In this document: positions 1 to 5,106 of the stretch, piece by piece
Position numbering within the stretch: position 1 is the first letter of the stretch
How the letters are laid out: every line of letters starts with the position of its first letter
Origin: Immundisolibacteraceae bacterium
GTDB lineage: Bacteria > Pseudomonadota > Gammaproteobacteria > Immundisolibacterales > Immundisolibacteraceae
NCBI GenBank assembly: GCA_019090185.1
Contig: JAHRWJ010000085.1
Location: 1 to 5,106 of the forward strand
Reading direction: 5' to 3'
DNA: 5,106 nt
Translations under genes and position numbers: made by a program
Notes under the pieces: generated by a model
The model's input: the letters and a program-made list of their open reading frames with translations, nothing else
What the model was told of the DNA's origin: nothing
The model's database searches: none

Positions 1-326
1 ATGATGGCCTGGTAATCGGGAATACGCCCGGCCACGCCACCGCTGCGGCGTGCCCAGTAATCAATGGTCTGACGACGCTGCTGAAGGGCCTCAACAGAGT
101 CCGGCGCACGATAGCTTGCGCTAAAGCTGTGGCCACCAGAGTCGGTAATGGTGAGGTGTGATTTGAGGTTGGGGTCGTTGTGCAGGTCATAGGCGCTGGC
201 CAGGGTTTCGGCGATGGGGCTGAGCTCCGGGTGCTCGGTAATTGAGCTGACTTTTTCTCCGTTAAACCAGAGATTTCGATCATCGGATAAAGAAGCTAGG
301 AATTCATCGCCGCTGCGTAGTGCCAT
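1..326 (-). CDS. HpaB-family flavin-dependent aromatic hydroxylase, N-terminal part (cut by window edge)
   Basis: I translated this by hand from the ATG at 326. It gives 108 codons and stays open to the window edge. The protein begins MALRSGDEFLASLSDDRNLW and continues with a GEKVSSITEHPEL segment, a YDLHNDP segment and, near residues 84-107, RQTIDYWARRSGG and GRIPDYQA. This order matches the N-terminal domain of the 4-hydroxyphenylacetate 3-monooxygenase oxygenase component (HpaB), which has GEEYL..L.DGR, GERV..VTTHP and GR.PDY in the same places. Family members use reduced FAD, supplied by a separate reductase (HpaC), to hydroxylate phenols next to an existing hydroxyl. They are usually about 480-520 residues, so roughly a fifth is visible. 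The catalytic and FAD-binding parts lie beyond the edge, so the substrate cannot be told. A GGAG Shine-Dalgarno at 336-333, six bases before the ATG, supports the start. An upstream terminator suggests it has its own promoter. Related family members include PvcC-like and other phenol hydroxylases. Confidence 0.85.
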   Translation of the reverse strand, partial: MALRSGDEFLASLSDDRNLWFNGEKVSSITEHPELSPIAETLASAYDLHNDPNLKSHLTITDSGGHSFSASYRAPDSVEALQQRRQTIDYWARRSGGVAGRIPDYQAI

Positions 327-394
327 GCTGTTCTCCGCCAGGGTTGAGAAAACTTGTTCTGTAAATTCAGATTTTTACTGGTAAAAAATTAACT

Positions 395-439
395 AAAAAA
401 AAGCGCCACGGGAAAGCCAAATTCCAGTGACGCTTTTTT
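395..439 (-). terminator. Rho-independent terminator after the DUF1329 gene, possibly bidirectional
   Basis: The stem pairs AGCG (402-405) with CGCT (431-434), CAC (407-409) with GTG (427-429) and GGAA (411-414) with TTCC (422-425). Two single mismatches interrupt it, and the loop is 7 bases. An A-run (395-401) and a T-run (434-439) flank it, so either strand reads as a stem followed by U's. On the minus strand it lies 28 bases after the DUF1329 stop, which is its natural role. It also separates that gene from the HpaB-like gene downstream. Confidence 0.85.
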
Positions 440-466
440 AATCAAGTTGCAAAATTTCGGATAGCG

Positions 467-1903
467 CTAGCGCACGCCGCGTTTGCGCAGTCCAGAGGGC
501 TTGTAATAATCGAGCTCTGGAGGTGAGTCAAAGTCAGGCGGTCCGTTACCCTCGGCAATGCCCATGTTATGCCAGGCGTTAATACAGGCGTAACGACCGT
601 TGACCAGATCCATATGGGAATCGGCCCACATGTAGGTTAGTTTCTGATCATAAAAGTTGATGTTATAGAGCTCAGATACCCGCCAGATATTATCCTGGGC
701 GTCGTACATGTCGCCGTTGGTGGCGTGCCAGCTGTCTTCATCGATATAGGCCAGGCGGTGAGGACTCAGGTGACGATAACCGGGCCGTAACCGACCTTCA
801 ACAACCCAGCTGCGGTGCAGCTCATAGCGTTTGATGTCAGGATTAACATGGCCGGGACGGGCAACATCATCAAAGGTTAGGCCAGGTTGGGCCATCTTGT
901 AGGCGTTATAGGGCACGTAAAACTCTTTTTTATAGGGCTGTTCGTAAACGTACCACTCTTCACCACCGGTGATAAACCAGGCGAGCCGTTGATCGGCGGT
1001 GCGCAGGCCATCAGAACCGGTGCCAGGGCTGTCATAAAACCCCAGTTCCGGTGCTTTACGAACCCGGCGCTGGCCGGGGATGTAGAGGTAGGCGTCGAAG
1101 TCATTATTGGCATATGAATTACAGCCGCCGAACATTTGACCCGCGGTACGCGGCGGAGAAATATCTTCCTGACTGAAACAGAGCATGGAGCCCCCGCCAC
1201 GCTCAAAAAACACATCCTTAGTGCGTTCCTGGTCGGTTTCGTAATGGGGGTGAAACCAGCGATCTATTTTTTGGTGGTCGGCGTAGCTGCCGTCGGCAAA
1301 TACGTTAATCCCATAGGCGTTGGCGGTGTAATGTTTGCCAAAGAAAGCATAGGTGTGATTCCACATCACCTCGCCGCCGGTTTTTGGAATCGGGAAGATA
1401 ATGCCCCGACCCCTGGATTCACGCTTGATGCAGCGCTCGGCCAGGGTAGGCTCCTCATGCCCGCACCACTCGGCGGTGGAGGCGTTGGCAATCGAGCTTT
1501 GGTAGTACCAGTCCGGGTAGGATGCACTGCGCCGGCTTGGGTAGACCGGCATGGTGAAGGTTTCAGGGTAACGTTCGAATAGCGCCTGGGTGCCGGTGGT
1601 GAGCTTATCGGCGTACTGCTTATAGTTGTCGTAGGTGATGGTGAAGATGATTTCATCATCGGCAAATGGATCTACATACCAGCCCCCTTTGGTATAGCCG
1701 GCGGGTAGTTCGGTAATGCCACCGCTCCAGGCTGGAATAGTGCCGTCGGCATTGCCGGCTCGTTCTGCGCCAACCGGGGTTAATGCTGTGCCACTAATTC
1801 CGAGCAGGGCAGCCTCTTGCGGGCTGACTTTGGCCGAAGTCACGGTCGGTATGATCAAACTTGCTGCCAGCAACAGGCCGGCGGATTGATAGATTGGTTT
1901 CAT
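467..1903 (-). CDS. DUF1329-family exported protein
   Basis: The product is 478 residues. Residues 1-24 form a Sec signal peptide: KP at the start, a hydrophobic core LLLAASLIIP, and a TSA cleavage site. There is no lipobox cysteine, so a soluble periplasmic or envelope protein is expected. The mature part carries the features I associate with DUF1329: GTALTPVGAERAGN and DGTIPAWSGG (38-62), IIFPIPKTGGE (168-178), YIPGQRRVRKAP (274-285), GSDGLRTAD (296-304) and RYELHRSWVVEG (359-370). The length fits the family. The biochemical function of DUF1329 is not established; proteins of this kind are often encoded near DUF1302 proteins and hydrocarbon or steroid degradation genes, and have a fold suggested to resemble lipoprotein carriers. 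Here it is divergent from an XylM-like oxygenase, which suggests, as inference, a part in uptake or handling of a hydrophobic substrate. No DUF1302 partner is in the window. The start is supported by GAGGGAG at 1917-1911. A terminator follows the stop. Confidence 0.93.
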   Translation of the reverse strand: MKPIYQSAGLLLAASLIIPTVTSAKVSPQEAALLGISGTALTPVGAERAGNADGTIPAWSGGITELPAGYTKGGWYVDPFADDEIIFTITYDNYKQYADKLTTGTQALFERYPETFTMPVYPSRRSASYPDWYYQSSIANASTAEWCGHEEPTLAERCIKRESRGRGIIFPIPKTGGEVMWNHTYAFFGKHYTANAYGINVFADGSYADHQKIDRWFHPHYETDQERTKDVFFERGGGSMLCFSQEDISPPRTAGQMFGGCNSYANNDFDAYLYIPGQRRVRKAPELGFYDSPGTGSDGLRTADQRLAWFITGGEEWYVYEQPYKKEFYVPYNAYKMAQPGLTFDDVARPGHVNPDIKRYELHRSWVVEGRLRPGYRHLSPHRLAYIDEDSWHATNGDMYDAQDNIWRVSELYNINFYDQKLTYMWADSHMDLVNGRYACINAWHNMGIAEGNGPPDFDSPPELDYYKPSGLRKRGVR

Positions 1904-2009
1904 CCTCTCTCTCCCTCGATAGAGTGATCCGGCTCACATCCTTTTGCTATACCGGGTCTTTTTATCTCCTTCTTATGAGGCGGTCATCCGTGGCAACCTC
2001 AAGTCATAG

Positions 2010-2026
2010 TAATGAAATGGTCATTA
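2010..2026. promoter_or_regulatory. Candidate operator: palindrome TAATGA-N5-TCATTA in the divergent intergenic region
   Basis: Perfect 6-bp arms (2010-2015 and 2021-2026) are separated by 5 bases, in the 248-bp gap between the divergent DUF1329 and XylM-like genes. On the minus strand the palindrome falls between a TTGTAT and a TACTAT hexamer spaced 16 bases apart, a weak match to a sigma-70 promoter. Binding there could block transcription of the DUF1329 gene. The size and symmetry would suit a dimeric repressor or activator, but no regulator gene is in the window and the site may be chance. I found no convincing promoter for the plus-strand gene in this gap. Confidence 0.3.
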
Positions 2027-2139
2027 AATACAATTGCTTTTCTGTGAAGTAGTTAGATAGAAACGGTGGGTTTGTAGGGTTAAAGGTGTTAGCCAGACAA
2101 TGCACTAAACTGTTGAAGTCTTAGTGGTGATTATTGTTG

Positions 2140-2144
2140 AGGAG
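2140..2144 (+). promoter_or_regulatory. Shine-Dalgarno AGGAG that fixes the start of the XylM-like gene
   Basis: AGGAG stands 7 bases before the ATG at 2152. The reading frame could be extended to a TTG at 2134, but that codon lies upstream of this site and has no ribosome-binding sequence of its own. The ATG at 2152 is therefore the better start. The XylM family also begins about here relative to its first membrane segment. Confidence 0.85.
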
Positions 2145-2151
2145 CAGCAGG

Positions 2152-3219
2152 ATGTGCGACAGTTTTAAGTACCTGGCGAGCTTATTGTTAATCGGTATTG
2201 CCGCTGCGGGTATGGCGGCAGGTGGTCTGGGCAGCTGGACCGGGGTGGCCGCTTTTGTGGTGCTGGCTGTGGTTGATTCACTGTTAGCGCCGGACTTTAG
2301 CTCGCGAAAGATTCGTTATCCGTGGCTGGCTCGATGCCTGCCTTACCTACACTACCCAGCCCTGTTTGGTTTCTGGATGGTGTTTGCGGTGCAAATATCG
2401 GCGGGTGAGATTAGCGGCTGGAACCTGCTCGGTGGTGTGTTGTCAGTTGGTGTTCTCAACGGTGCTATTGGCCTGGCAACCGCCCATGAATTGATGCATG
2501 GCAATAATCTGTTTGCGCGCACCGGCGCTGATCTAATTGGCACCTGTTATGGGGTGCCGATTACTGATCTTGGCCATGTTCATGTCCATCATATTCACCT
2601 GGATACCCCGGCAGATGGTGATACACCCATACGTGGCGAGTCGCTTTATCGGTTTGTTCTGCGCTCAGTAAAAGCGCAAATAGGCGAAACCTTTAGACTC
2701 GAATTCGCCTATTTGCGCAAGATAGACAAATCGCCCTGGTCGCCGTTTGGCCGGTTGTTCTGGGGGGTGATGTTCGAACTGCTGTTCGCGATCTGTTTCA
2801 TCTGGCTGGCCGGGCCTATTGGGCTGCCGGTACTGCTGATTACCTGGATCATCGGTTTTTCGGTGATGGCTGACTATAACTACGCGCAGCACTATGGCCT
2901 GGTGCGGGTACCCGGCGCACCGATTAAACCCCATCACGCCTGGAACCATTTGCAGCCCTTTAGTCGATTGCTGGCTTACGAAATAACCACCCATTCAGAG
3001 CATCACCTTGATCCGGATGTCAGTTATACCGATCTGACCCCGCTGCCGGATGCGCCACAGATGCCGAGTATTCTGGTCTGTTTTATCGCCAGTCTGGTGC
3101 CACTGCTTTGGGATAAAATGATCGCCCGGCCACGTCTGCAACATTGGGACCAACATTTCGCTTCGGATGAGGAGCGGGTTTTAGCGGCTGAAGCGAATCG
3201 GGTTGCTGGCTGGTGTTGA
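2152..3219 (+). CDS. XylM/CymAa-like membrane-bound di-iron hydroxylase (AlkB superfamily)
   Basis: The product is 355 residues from the ATG at 2152. It belongs to the integral-membrane non-haem di-iron hydroxylases and carries all three histidine boxes: HELMH (112-116), HVHVHH (142-147) and HSEHH (281-285), plus NYAQHYGL (243-250). Hydrophobic segments lie near 8-26, 31-46, 66-84, 90-110, 203-241 and 304-320. Compared from memory with xylene monooxygenase XylM of the TOL plasmid, long stretches agree: DFS.RK, LDTP.D.DTP.RG, SPW, HHAWNH, EIT.H..HH, APQMPS..VCF and a final WDQ...ERE..AAN..AGW. This is much closer to XylM and p-cymene monooxygenase CymAa than to alkane hydroxylases. Those enzymes hydroxylate methyl groups on aromatic rings using O2 and electrons from a ferredoxin-reductase subunit (XylA or CymAb). 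No such subunit is encoded here. It is divergent from the DUF1329 gene and followed 232 bases later by an aldolase on the same strand. The natural substrate is unknown. Confidence 0.9.
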   Translation: MCDSFKYLASLLLIGIAAAGMAAGGLGSWTGVAAFVVLAVVDSLLAPDFSSRKIRYPWLARCLPYLHYPALFGFWMVFAVQISAGEISGWNLLGGVLSVGVLNGAIGLATAHELMHGNNLFARTGADLIGTCYGVPITDLGHVHVHHIHLDTPADGDTPIRGESLYRFVLRSVKAQIGETFRLEFAYLRKIDKSPWSPFGRLFWGVMFELLFAICFIWLAGPIGLPVLLITWIIGFSVMADYNYAQHYGLVRVPGAPIKPHHAWNHLQPFSRLLAYEITTHSEHHLDPDVSYTDLTPLPDAPQMPSILVCFIASLVPLLWDKMIARPRLQHWDQHFASDEERVLAAEANRVAGWC

Positions 3220-3320
3220 GTGCTTTTTGGCAACAAGGCAAAACTTGCCCAGAGAAATCACTTTTTTAACAGTCGTTTAGTTGCGTTTTCCGGCAATTAA
3301 AGTCGCCTGATGCCGAGGCC

Positions 3321-3393
3321 GGTTGTGTATGATCAAAGCCCCGTTATCACAACCATGAGGCGGTTTTTGCTGACCGCGACCAAAAGTGATAAC
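3321..3393 (+). promoter_or_regulatory. Nested and competing inverted repeats in the leader of the aldolase gene
   Basis: Three perfect inverted repeats lie together. GGTTGTG (3321-3327) pairs with CACAACC (3348-3354) across 20 bases. GTTATCAC (3343-3350) pairs with GTGATAAC (3386-3393) across 35 bases. Inside that loop GCGGT (3360-3364) pairs with ACCGC (3373-3377). The first two share bases 3348-3350, so they cannot form at the same time. The second and third nest, with nearly equal side loops of 9 and 8 bases. No T-run follows, so this is not an ordinary terminator. It could be a transcription-factor site, an mRNA leader structure, or chance. A weak TTGTGT-N16-TATCAC promoter match at 3323-3350 overlaps it. 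Confidence 0.3.
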
Positions 3394-3439
3394 CCGGCAG
3401 AGCGTGATTCGCCTGGATTAATTGTCTATTCGTAACTTG

Positions 3440-3444
3440 AGGAG
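3440..3444 (+). promoter_or_regulatory. Shine-Dalgarno AGGAG that fixes the start of the aldolase gene
   Basis: AGGAG lies 7 bases before the ATG at 3452. A TTG at 3422 is in frame but upstream of this site and unsupported. The surrounding 13 bases, TTGAGGAGCAGCA (3437-3449), are identical to those before the XylM-like gene (2137-2149), with the same distance to ATG. Confidence 0.85.
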
Positions 3445-3451
3445 CAGCAAC

Positions 3452-4444
3452 ATGCCTAGTTATACCCCCAGCGAAGCCAAGCAGTGGGCCCGCGAAAATA
3501 TCATTAACTGCACCAACGCACCGACCACACCATTTAAAGAAGATTTTAGTCTCGATAAAGAGGCGCTGGCATTCAACGTTAATCGTTATGCCGAAATTGG
3601 TCTCTATGGTCTGATGACCGGCGGCAACATGGCCGAAGCGTGGAACATGACGCCCACCGAATGGTATGAGTACACCAATGTTTGTGCCGAAGCCAATAAC
3701 GGTCGGATGATGTTGACATCGGTTATTCTCGATCCGTCGCCGTTCACCGTAGTTGAAAAAGCCAATGTGCTCGACGAACTCGGTTATGACCTGATTGAAG
3801 TGATCAACCCAGTACTGCAGCTGCGGTCAGACGACGATATTTACGGTTACTTTAAATACCTCAACGATAATCAGCCGTTAGCTATTGCGCTTTACAACAC
3901 CGCCACTGCGGGTGTGGTGCTCAACCATGGTCTGGTCAATCGACTGTCAAACCTGGAAAAAGTCGTCGCCATTAAAAATGGGTTGGGTAACCCGGCTGAC
4001 ACCATCGCCATGCGCAAAATGTGTGGCGATCGTATTGTGGTCACCGAGCCCAATGAAGCTTTCTTTCTGTGGGATTCCGTTGTGCACGGCGCCCAGGCTA
4101 TCTATGGCACCCTTGAGGTGATCATGTTTGGCTCAGAGCGTGAAAAAATGTACCAAATCATGGAACTTGCCAAGCAGGGCAAAATGGACGCCGCCGTGCC
4201 AATTTTTAAGGAACTGGAGCCATTACGTGATCTGTTAGGTCAGGTCTTCATGGCACCGCTGTTCGGTCGCAACGTCTATAACCTGGCGCCGATTAAGTAC
4301 TGGATGGAACTGCTGGGCTACAAAATGGGTGTTTGTCGTCCGCCGCTGGCCGCTCGTGCCAACGATCAGGACAAAGCGCTGATTGCCGAAGTACTGCTGG
4401 CTCAGGGTGTGATCACCGAGGCGGATATTGCTCGCGTCGGCTAA
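3452..4444 (+). CDS. Divergent class I aldolase/lyase of the DHDPS/NAL superfamily, possibly hydratase-aldolase-like
   Basis: The product is 330 residues, cytoplasmic, with no signal peptide or membrane segment. The pattern is that of the dihydrodipicolinate synthase / N-acetylneuraminate lyase TIM barrel: an opening APTTPFKEDFSLDKEAL, the strand IALYNTAT with the expected Tyr148, and VVAIKNGLG with the expected Schiff-base Lys175. Two usual parts are changed. The carboxylate-binding GTTGE loop reads GNMAE (58-62), and the segment that carries the proton-relay tyrosine in true DHDPS reads PVLQLR (120-125). It is therefore unlikely to make lysine precursors. The length and the C-terminal stretch YNLAPIKYWMELLGY..GVCRPP (276-298) resemble, from memory, the hydratase-aldolases NahE/PhdJ, which cleave hydroxybenzylidene-pyruvates to aldehydes and pyruvate in naphthalene-type pathways. 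NahE also lacks that tyrosine but keeps a GTFGE loop. The location beside an XylM-like oxygenase favours a catabolic role. The substrate is unknown. A strong terminator follows, so this ends the transcription unit. Confidence 0.85.
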   Translation: MPSYTPSEAKQWARENIINCTNAPTTPFKEDFSLDKEALAFNVNRYAEIGLYGLMTGGNMAEAWNMTPTEWYEYTNVCAEANNGRMMLTSVILDPSPFTVVEKANVLDELGYDLIEVINPVLQLRSDDDIYGYFKYLNDNQPLAIALYNTATAGVVLNHGLVNRLSNLEKVVAIKNGLGNPADTIAMRKMCGDRIVVTEPNEAFFLWDSVVHGAQAIYGTLEVIMFGSEREKMYQIMELAKQGKMDAAVPIFKELEPLRDLLGQVFMAPLFGRNVYNLAPIKYWMELLGYKMGVCRPPLAARANDQDKALIAEVLLAQGVITEADIARVG

Positions 4445-4468
4445 ACGTCACCGCTAAATCGTGATGGT

Positions 4469-4503
4469 AAAAAGCCCGGCCAATCATTGGCCGGGCTTTT
4501 TTT
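4469..4503 (+). terminator. Strong Rho-independent terminator after the aldolase gene
   Basis: A perfect 10-bp GC-rich stem, GCCCGGCCAA (4474-4483) with TTGGCCGGGC (4487-4496), has a TCA loop. It is followed by seven T's (4497-4503) and preceded by five A's. It begins about 25 bases after the stop codon. Confidence 0.97.
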
Positions 4504-4572
4504 GTCGAAAAATTGAGTTTCTTTAATAGGGATTGACGCAGGGCGGGTCAGGTGGGAATGGCACTAAGTTAA

Positions 4573-4732
4573 GAAACCTCTGAAAAACTCTGAACTCGCA
4601 TCTACTTCCTCAGAACATCCAGCTTTGTCGTTGTAAGATTAGCCAATAGCCCCACTATTGCCTGCATTTTGCACCTCAAATCTGAACATTCTGAGAAACG
4701 ATCTGCTTCACCCAAAGTTTTTCAGAGGCTCC
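4573..4732. mobile_element. MITE-like palindromic element, 160 bp, flanked by TTAA
   Basis: The left end GAAACCTCTGAAAAACTCTG and the reverse complement of the right end GGAGCCTCTGAAAAACTTTG match over 20 bases with three differences, including 13 identical bases CCTCTGAAAAACT. Outside both ends stands TTAA (4569-4572 and 4733-4736), a likely 4-bp target duplication; it fits the YTAR target rule of the IS5 subgroup. The symmetry goes further in: CTCAGAA (4609-4615) mirrors TTCTGAG (4689-4695), and CAATAG/CTATTG (4644-4649, 4655-4660) forms a hairpin at the exact centre. The two halves align almost end to end, so a single strand could fold into one long imperfect hairpin. No transposase is encoded, so the element would be moved by an enzyme elsewhere in the genome. 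A longer direct repeat, TTAAGAAAC (4569-4577 and 4733-4741), makes the exact boundary a little uncertain. Family assignment is inference. Confidence 0.72.
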
Positions 4733-4786
4733 TTAAGAAACTTTCCATATTGTTTTATAGGCCGAATCAGTTCTAGCGGTGGCCTT

Positions 4787-4809
4787 CCAAATGTTTTTAT
4801 TTGGTTTTT
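4787..4809 (+). terminator. Weak AT-rich hairpin followed by five T's
   Basis: CCAAAT (4787-4792) pairs with ATTTGG (4799-4804) across a six-base GTTTTT loop, and TTTTT follows (4805-4809). The form is that of a weak intrinsic terminator on the plus strand, but no gene precedes it and the stem is poor in GC. It may simply be part of the repeat-like DNA around it. Confidence 0.25.
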
Positions 4810-4812
4810 GAC

Positions 4813-4965
4813 CTACCTATTCCTTGATAGCGCGCCGCCAAACTCAGTGATTTTTCGGATCGGTGCAGCGCGCTGTTCAAGCGTAGCGAGTTCGCGGAAG
4901 CTCGAAAGATCACCGACTTTGGGAGATCAGAGCGCTATTGGGGTGCCCTTTTCTTTGGTTCGTTT
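4813..4965 (-). pseudogene. Decayed small reading frame within repeat-like DNA
   Basis: On the minus strand one frame reads KRTKEKGTPIAL, then a TGA stop (4929-4927), then SPKVGDLSSFRELATL, EQRAAPIRKITEFG and GALSRNR before a TAG at 4815-4813. There is no ATG in this frame, and a TAA at 4968-4966 closes it upstream, so nothing intact can be made from it. The peptide looks protein-like, and I have an uncertain memory of similar short hypothetical proteins repeated many times in gammaproteobacterial genomes. I read it as a degraded copy of an interspersed repeat, not a working gene. Its function is unknown. On the opposite strand a 103-codon frame crosses this region and the palindromic element; I do not consider it a gene. 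Confidence 0.4.
4829..4874. repeat. Inverted repeat AGCGCGC / GCGCGCT
   Basis: Perfect 7-bp arms (4829-4835 and 4868-4874) are separated by 32 bases. The arms are much richer in GC than the AT-rich DNA to their left. The repeat lies inside the decayed repeat-like sequence and probably belongs to its structure. No role can be assigned. Confidence 0.4.
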
Positions 4966-4975
4966 TTAGTTGATT

Positions 4976-4996
4976 CTGCGGCGTTTTTGGCCGCAG
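4976..4996. repeat. Perfect 7-bp hairpin CTGCGGC / GCCGCAG
   Basis: The arms (4976-4982 and 4990-4996) surround a GTTTTTG loop. No T-run follows on either strand, so it is not a standard terminator. It sits between a CCCTTTTCTTTGG stretch (4946-4958) and GGGCAAGCAAAAGAAA (5022-5037), which are roughly inverted copies of each other. The hairpin therefore lies inside a larger imperfect inverted repeat. Confidence 0.4.
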
Positions 4997-5106
4997 CTTA
5001 TGAGACTTATGCCTTTGGTGCGGGCAAGCAAAAGAAATGAACAACCTCTGTGAATAAATTCAGAACTTAAAGCCAATTCCCCTTTTGGGGCAGCCATCTT
5101 CACTTG
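4997..5106. other. Non-coding right end of the window
   Basis: No reading frame with a supported start was found. The stretch includes AACCTCTG (5043-5050), identical to part of the left end of the palindromic element, and a small CCCC-TTTT-GGGG hairpin (5079-5090). It may be the edge of another repeat that continues outside the window. Confidence 0.3.

Noticed and set aside
327..394. A promoter for the HpaB-like gene
   Set aside because: The region is AT-rich and a promoter is expected after the terminator, but no hexamer pair with proper spacing stands out.
464..473. The 10-bp palindrome GCGCTAGCGC over the DUF1329 stop codon
   Set aside because: It is short, has no loop, and is likely chance next to the true terminator.
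887..1582. Overlapping frames of 76 to 148 codons within the DUF1329 gene on either strand
   Set aside because: They lie wholly inside a well-supported gene, have no family features, and are explained as frame shadows.
2134..2151. A TTG start giving six extra residues on the XylM-like protein
   Set aside because: The Shine-Dalgarno AGGAG at 2140-2144 lies inside this extension and serves the ATG at 2152.
2352..3236. Minus-strand frames of 63 to 109 codons across the XylM-like gene
   Set aside because: They are antisense to a gene with all its catalytic motifs intact and show no ribosome-binding sites or domains.
3237..3249. The hairpin GGCAA-AAC-TTGCC after the XylM-like gene as a terminator
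   Set aside because: The stem is only 5 bp and the T-run (3262-3267) is separated from it by over ten bases, so termination is doubtful and the aldolase may be co-transcribed.
3227..3249. A sigma-54 promoter upstream of the aldolase, as in XylR-controlled operons
   Set aside because: GG and GC doublets are present, but none has the required 10-base spacing.
3422..3451. A TTG start giving ten extra residues on the aldolase
   Set aside because: The AGGAG at 3440-3444 is placed for the ATG at 3452, and the extension would translate through the ribosome-binding site.
4658..4969. A 103-codon plus-strand reading frame
   Set aside because: It begins inside the palindromic element and crosses the decayed repeat. 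It has no Shine-Dalgarno and no recognisable domain, and the opposite strand carries the protein-like signal.

Overview
The window looks like an accessory catabolic region from a Gram-negative bacterium, most likely a marine-type gammaproteobacterium. That assignment is an inference from moderate GC, clear Sec and Shine-Dalgarno signals, and gene families typical of hydrocarbon and aromatic degraders. No taxonomic marker gene is present.

Layout. Positions 1-326 (minus) hold the N-terminal 108 codons of an HpaB-type flavin-dependent phenol hydroxylase that runs off the left edge. A hairpin terminator (395-439) separates it from a minus-strand gene for an exported DUF1329 protein (467-1903). 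A 248-bp divergent intergenic region with a candidate palindromic operator (2010-2026) leads into a plus-strand XylM/CymAa-like membrane di-iron hydroxylase (2152-3219). A 232-bp gap with several inverted repeats follows, then a divergent class I aldolase of the DHDPS/NAL superfamily (3452-4444), closed by a very strong terminator (4469-4503). The last 600 bp contain no convincing gene. They hold a 160-bp MITE-like palindromic element flanked by TTAA, and a decayed repeat-like sequence with a broken small reading frame.

How the genes may work together. Oxygenase attack on a methyl or alkyl group (XylM-like), ring hydroxylation (HpaB-like), aldol or retro-aldol cleavage of a side chain (DHDPS-like, possibly of the NahE/PhdJ hydratase-aldolase type), and a periplasmic or envelope DUF1329 protein often found near hydrocarbon genes would fit part of a pathway for an alkylated aromatic, terpenoid or similar hydrophobic compound. 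The substrate cannot be read from the sequence. The XylM-like enzyme has no electron-transfer partner here, and HpaC-type flavin reductase is also outside the window.

The points most worth a second look are the unusual active site of the aldolase, the palindromic MITE-like element, and the nested inverted repeats in the leader of the aldolase gene.
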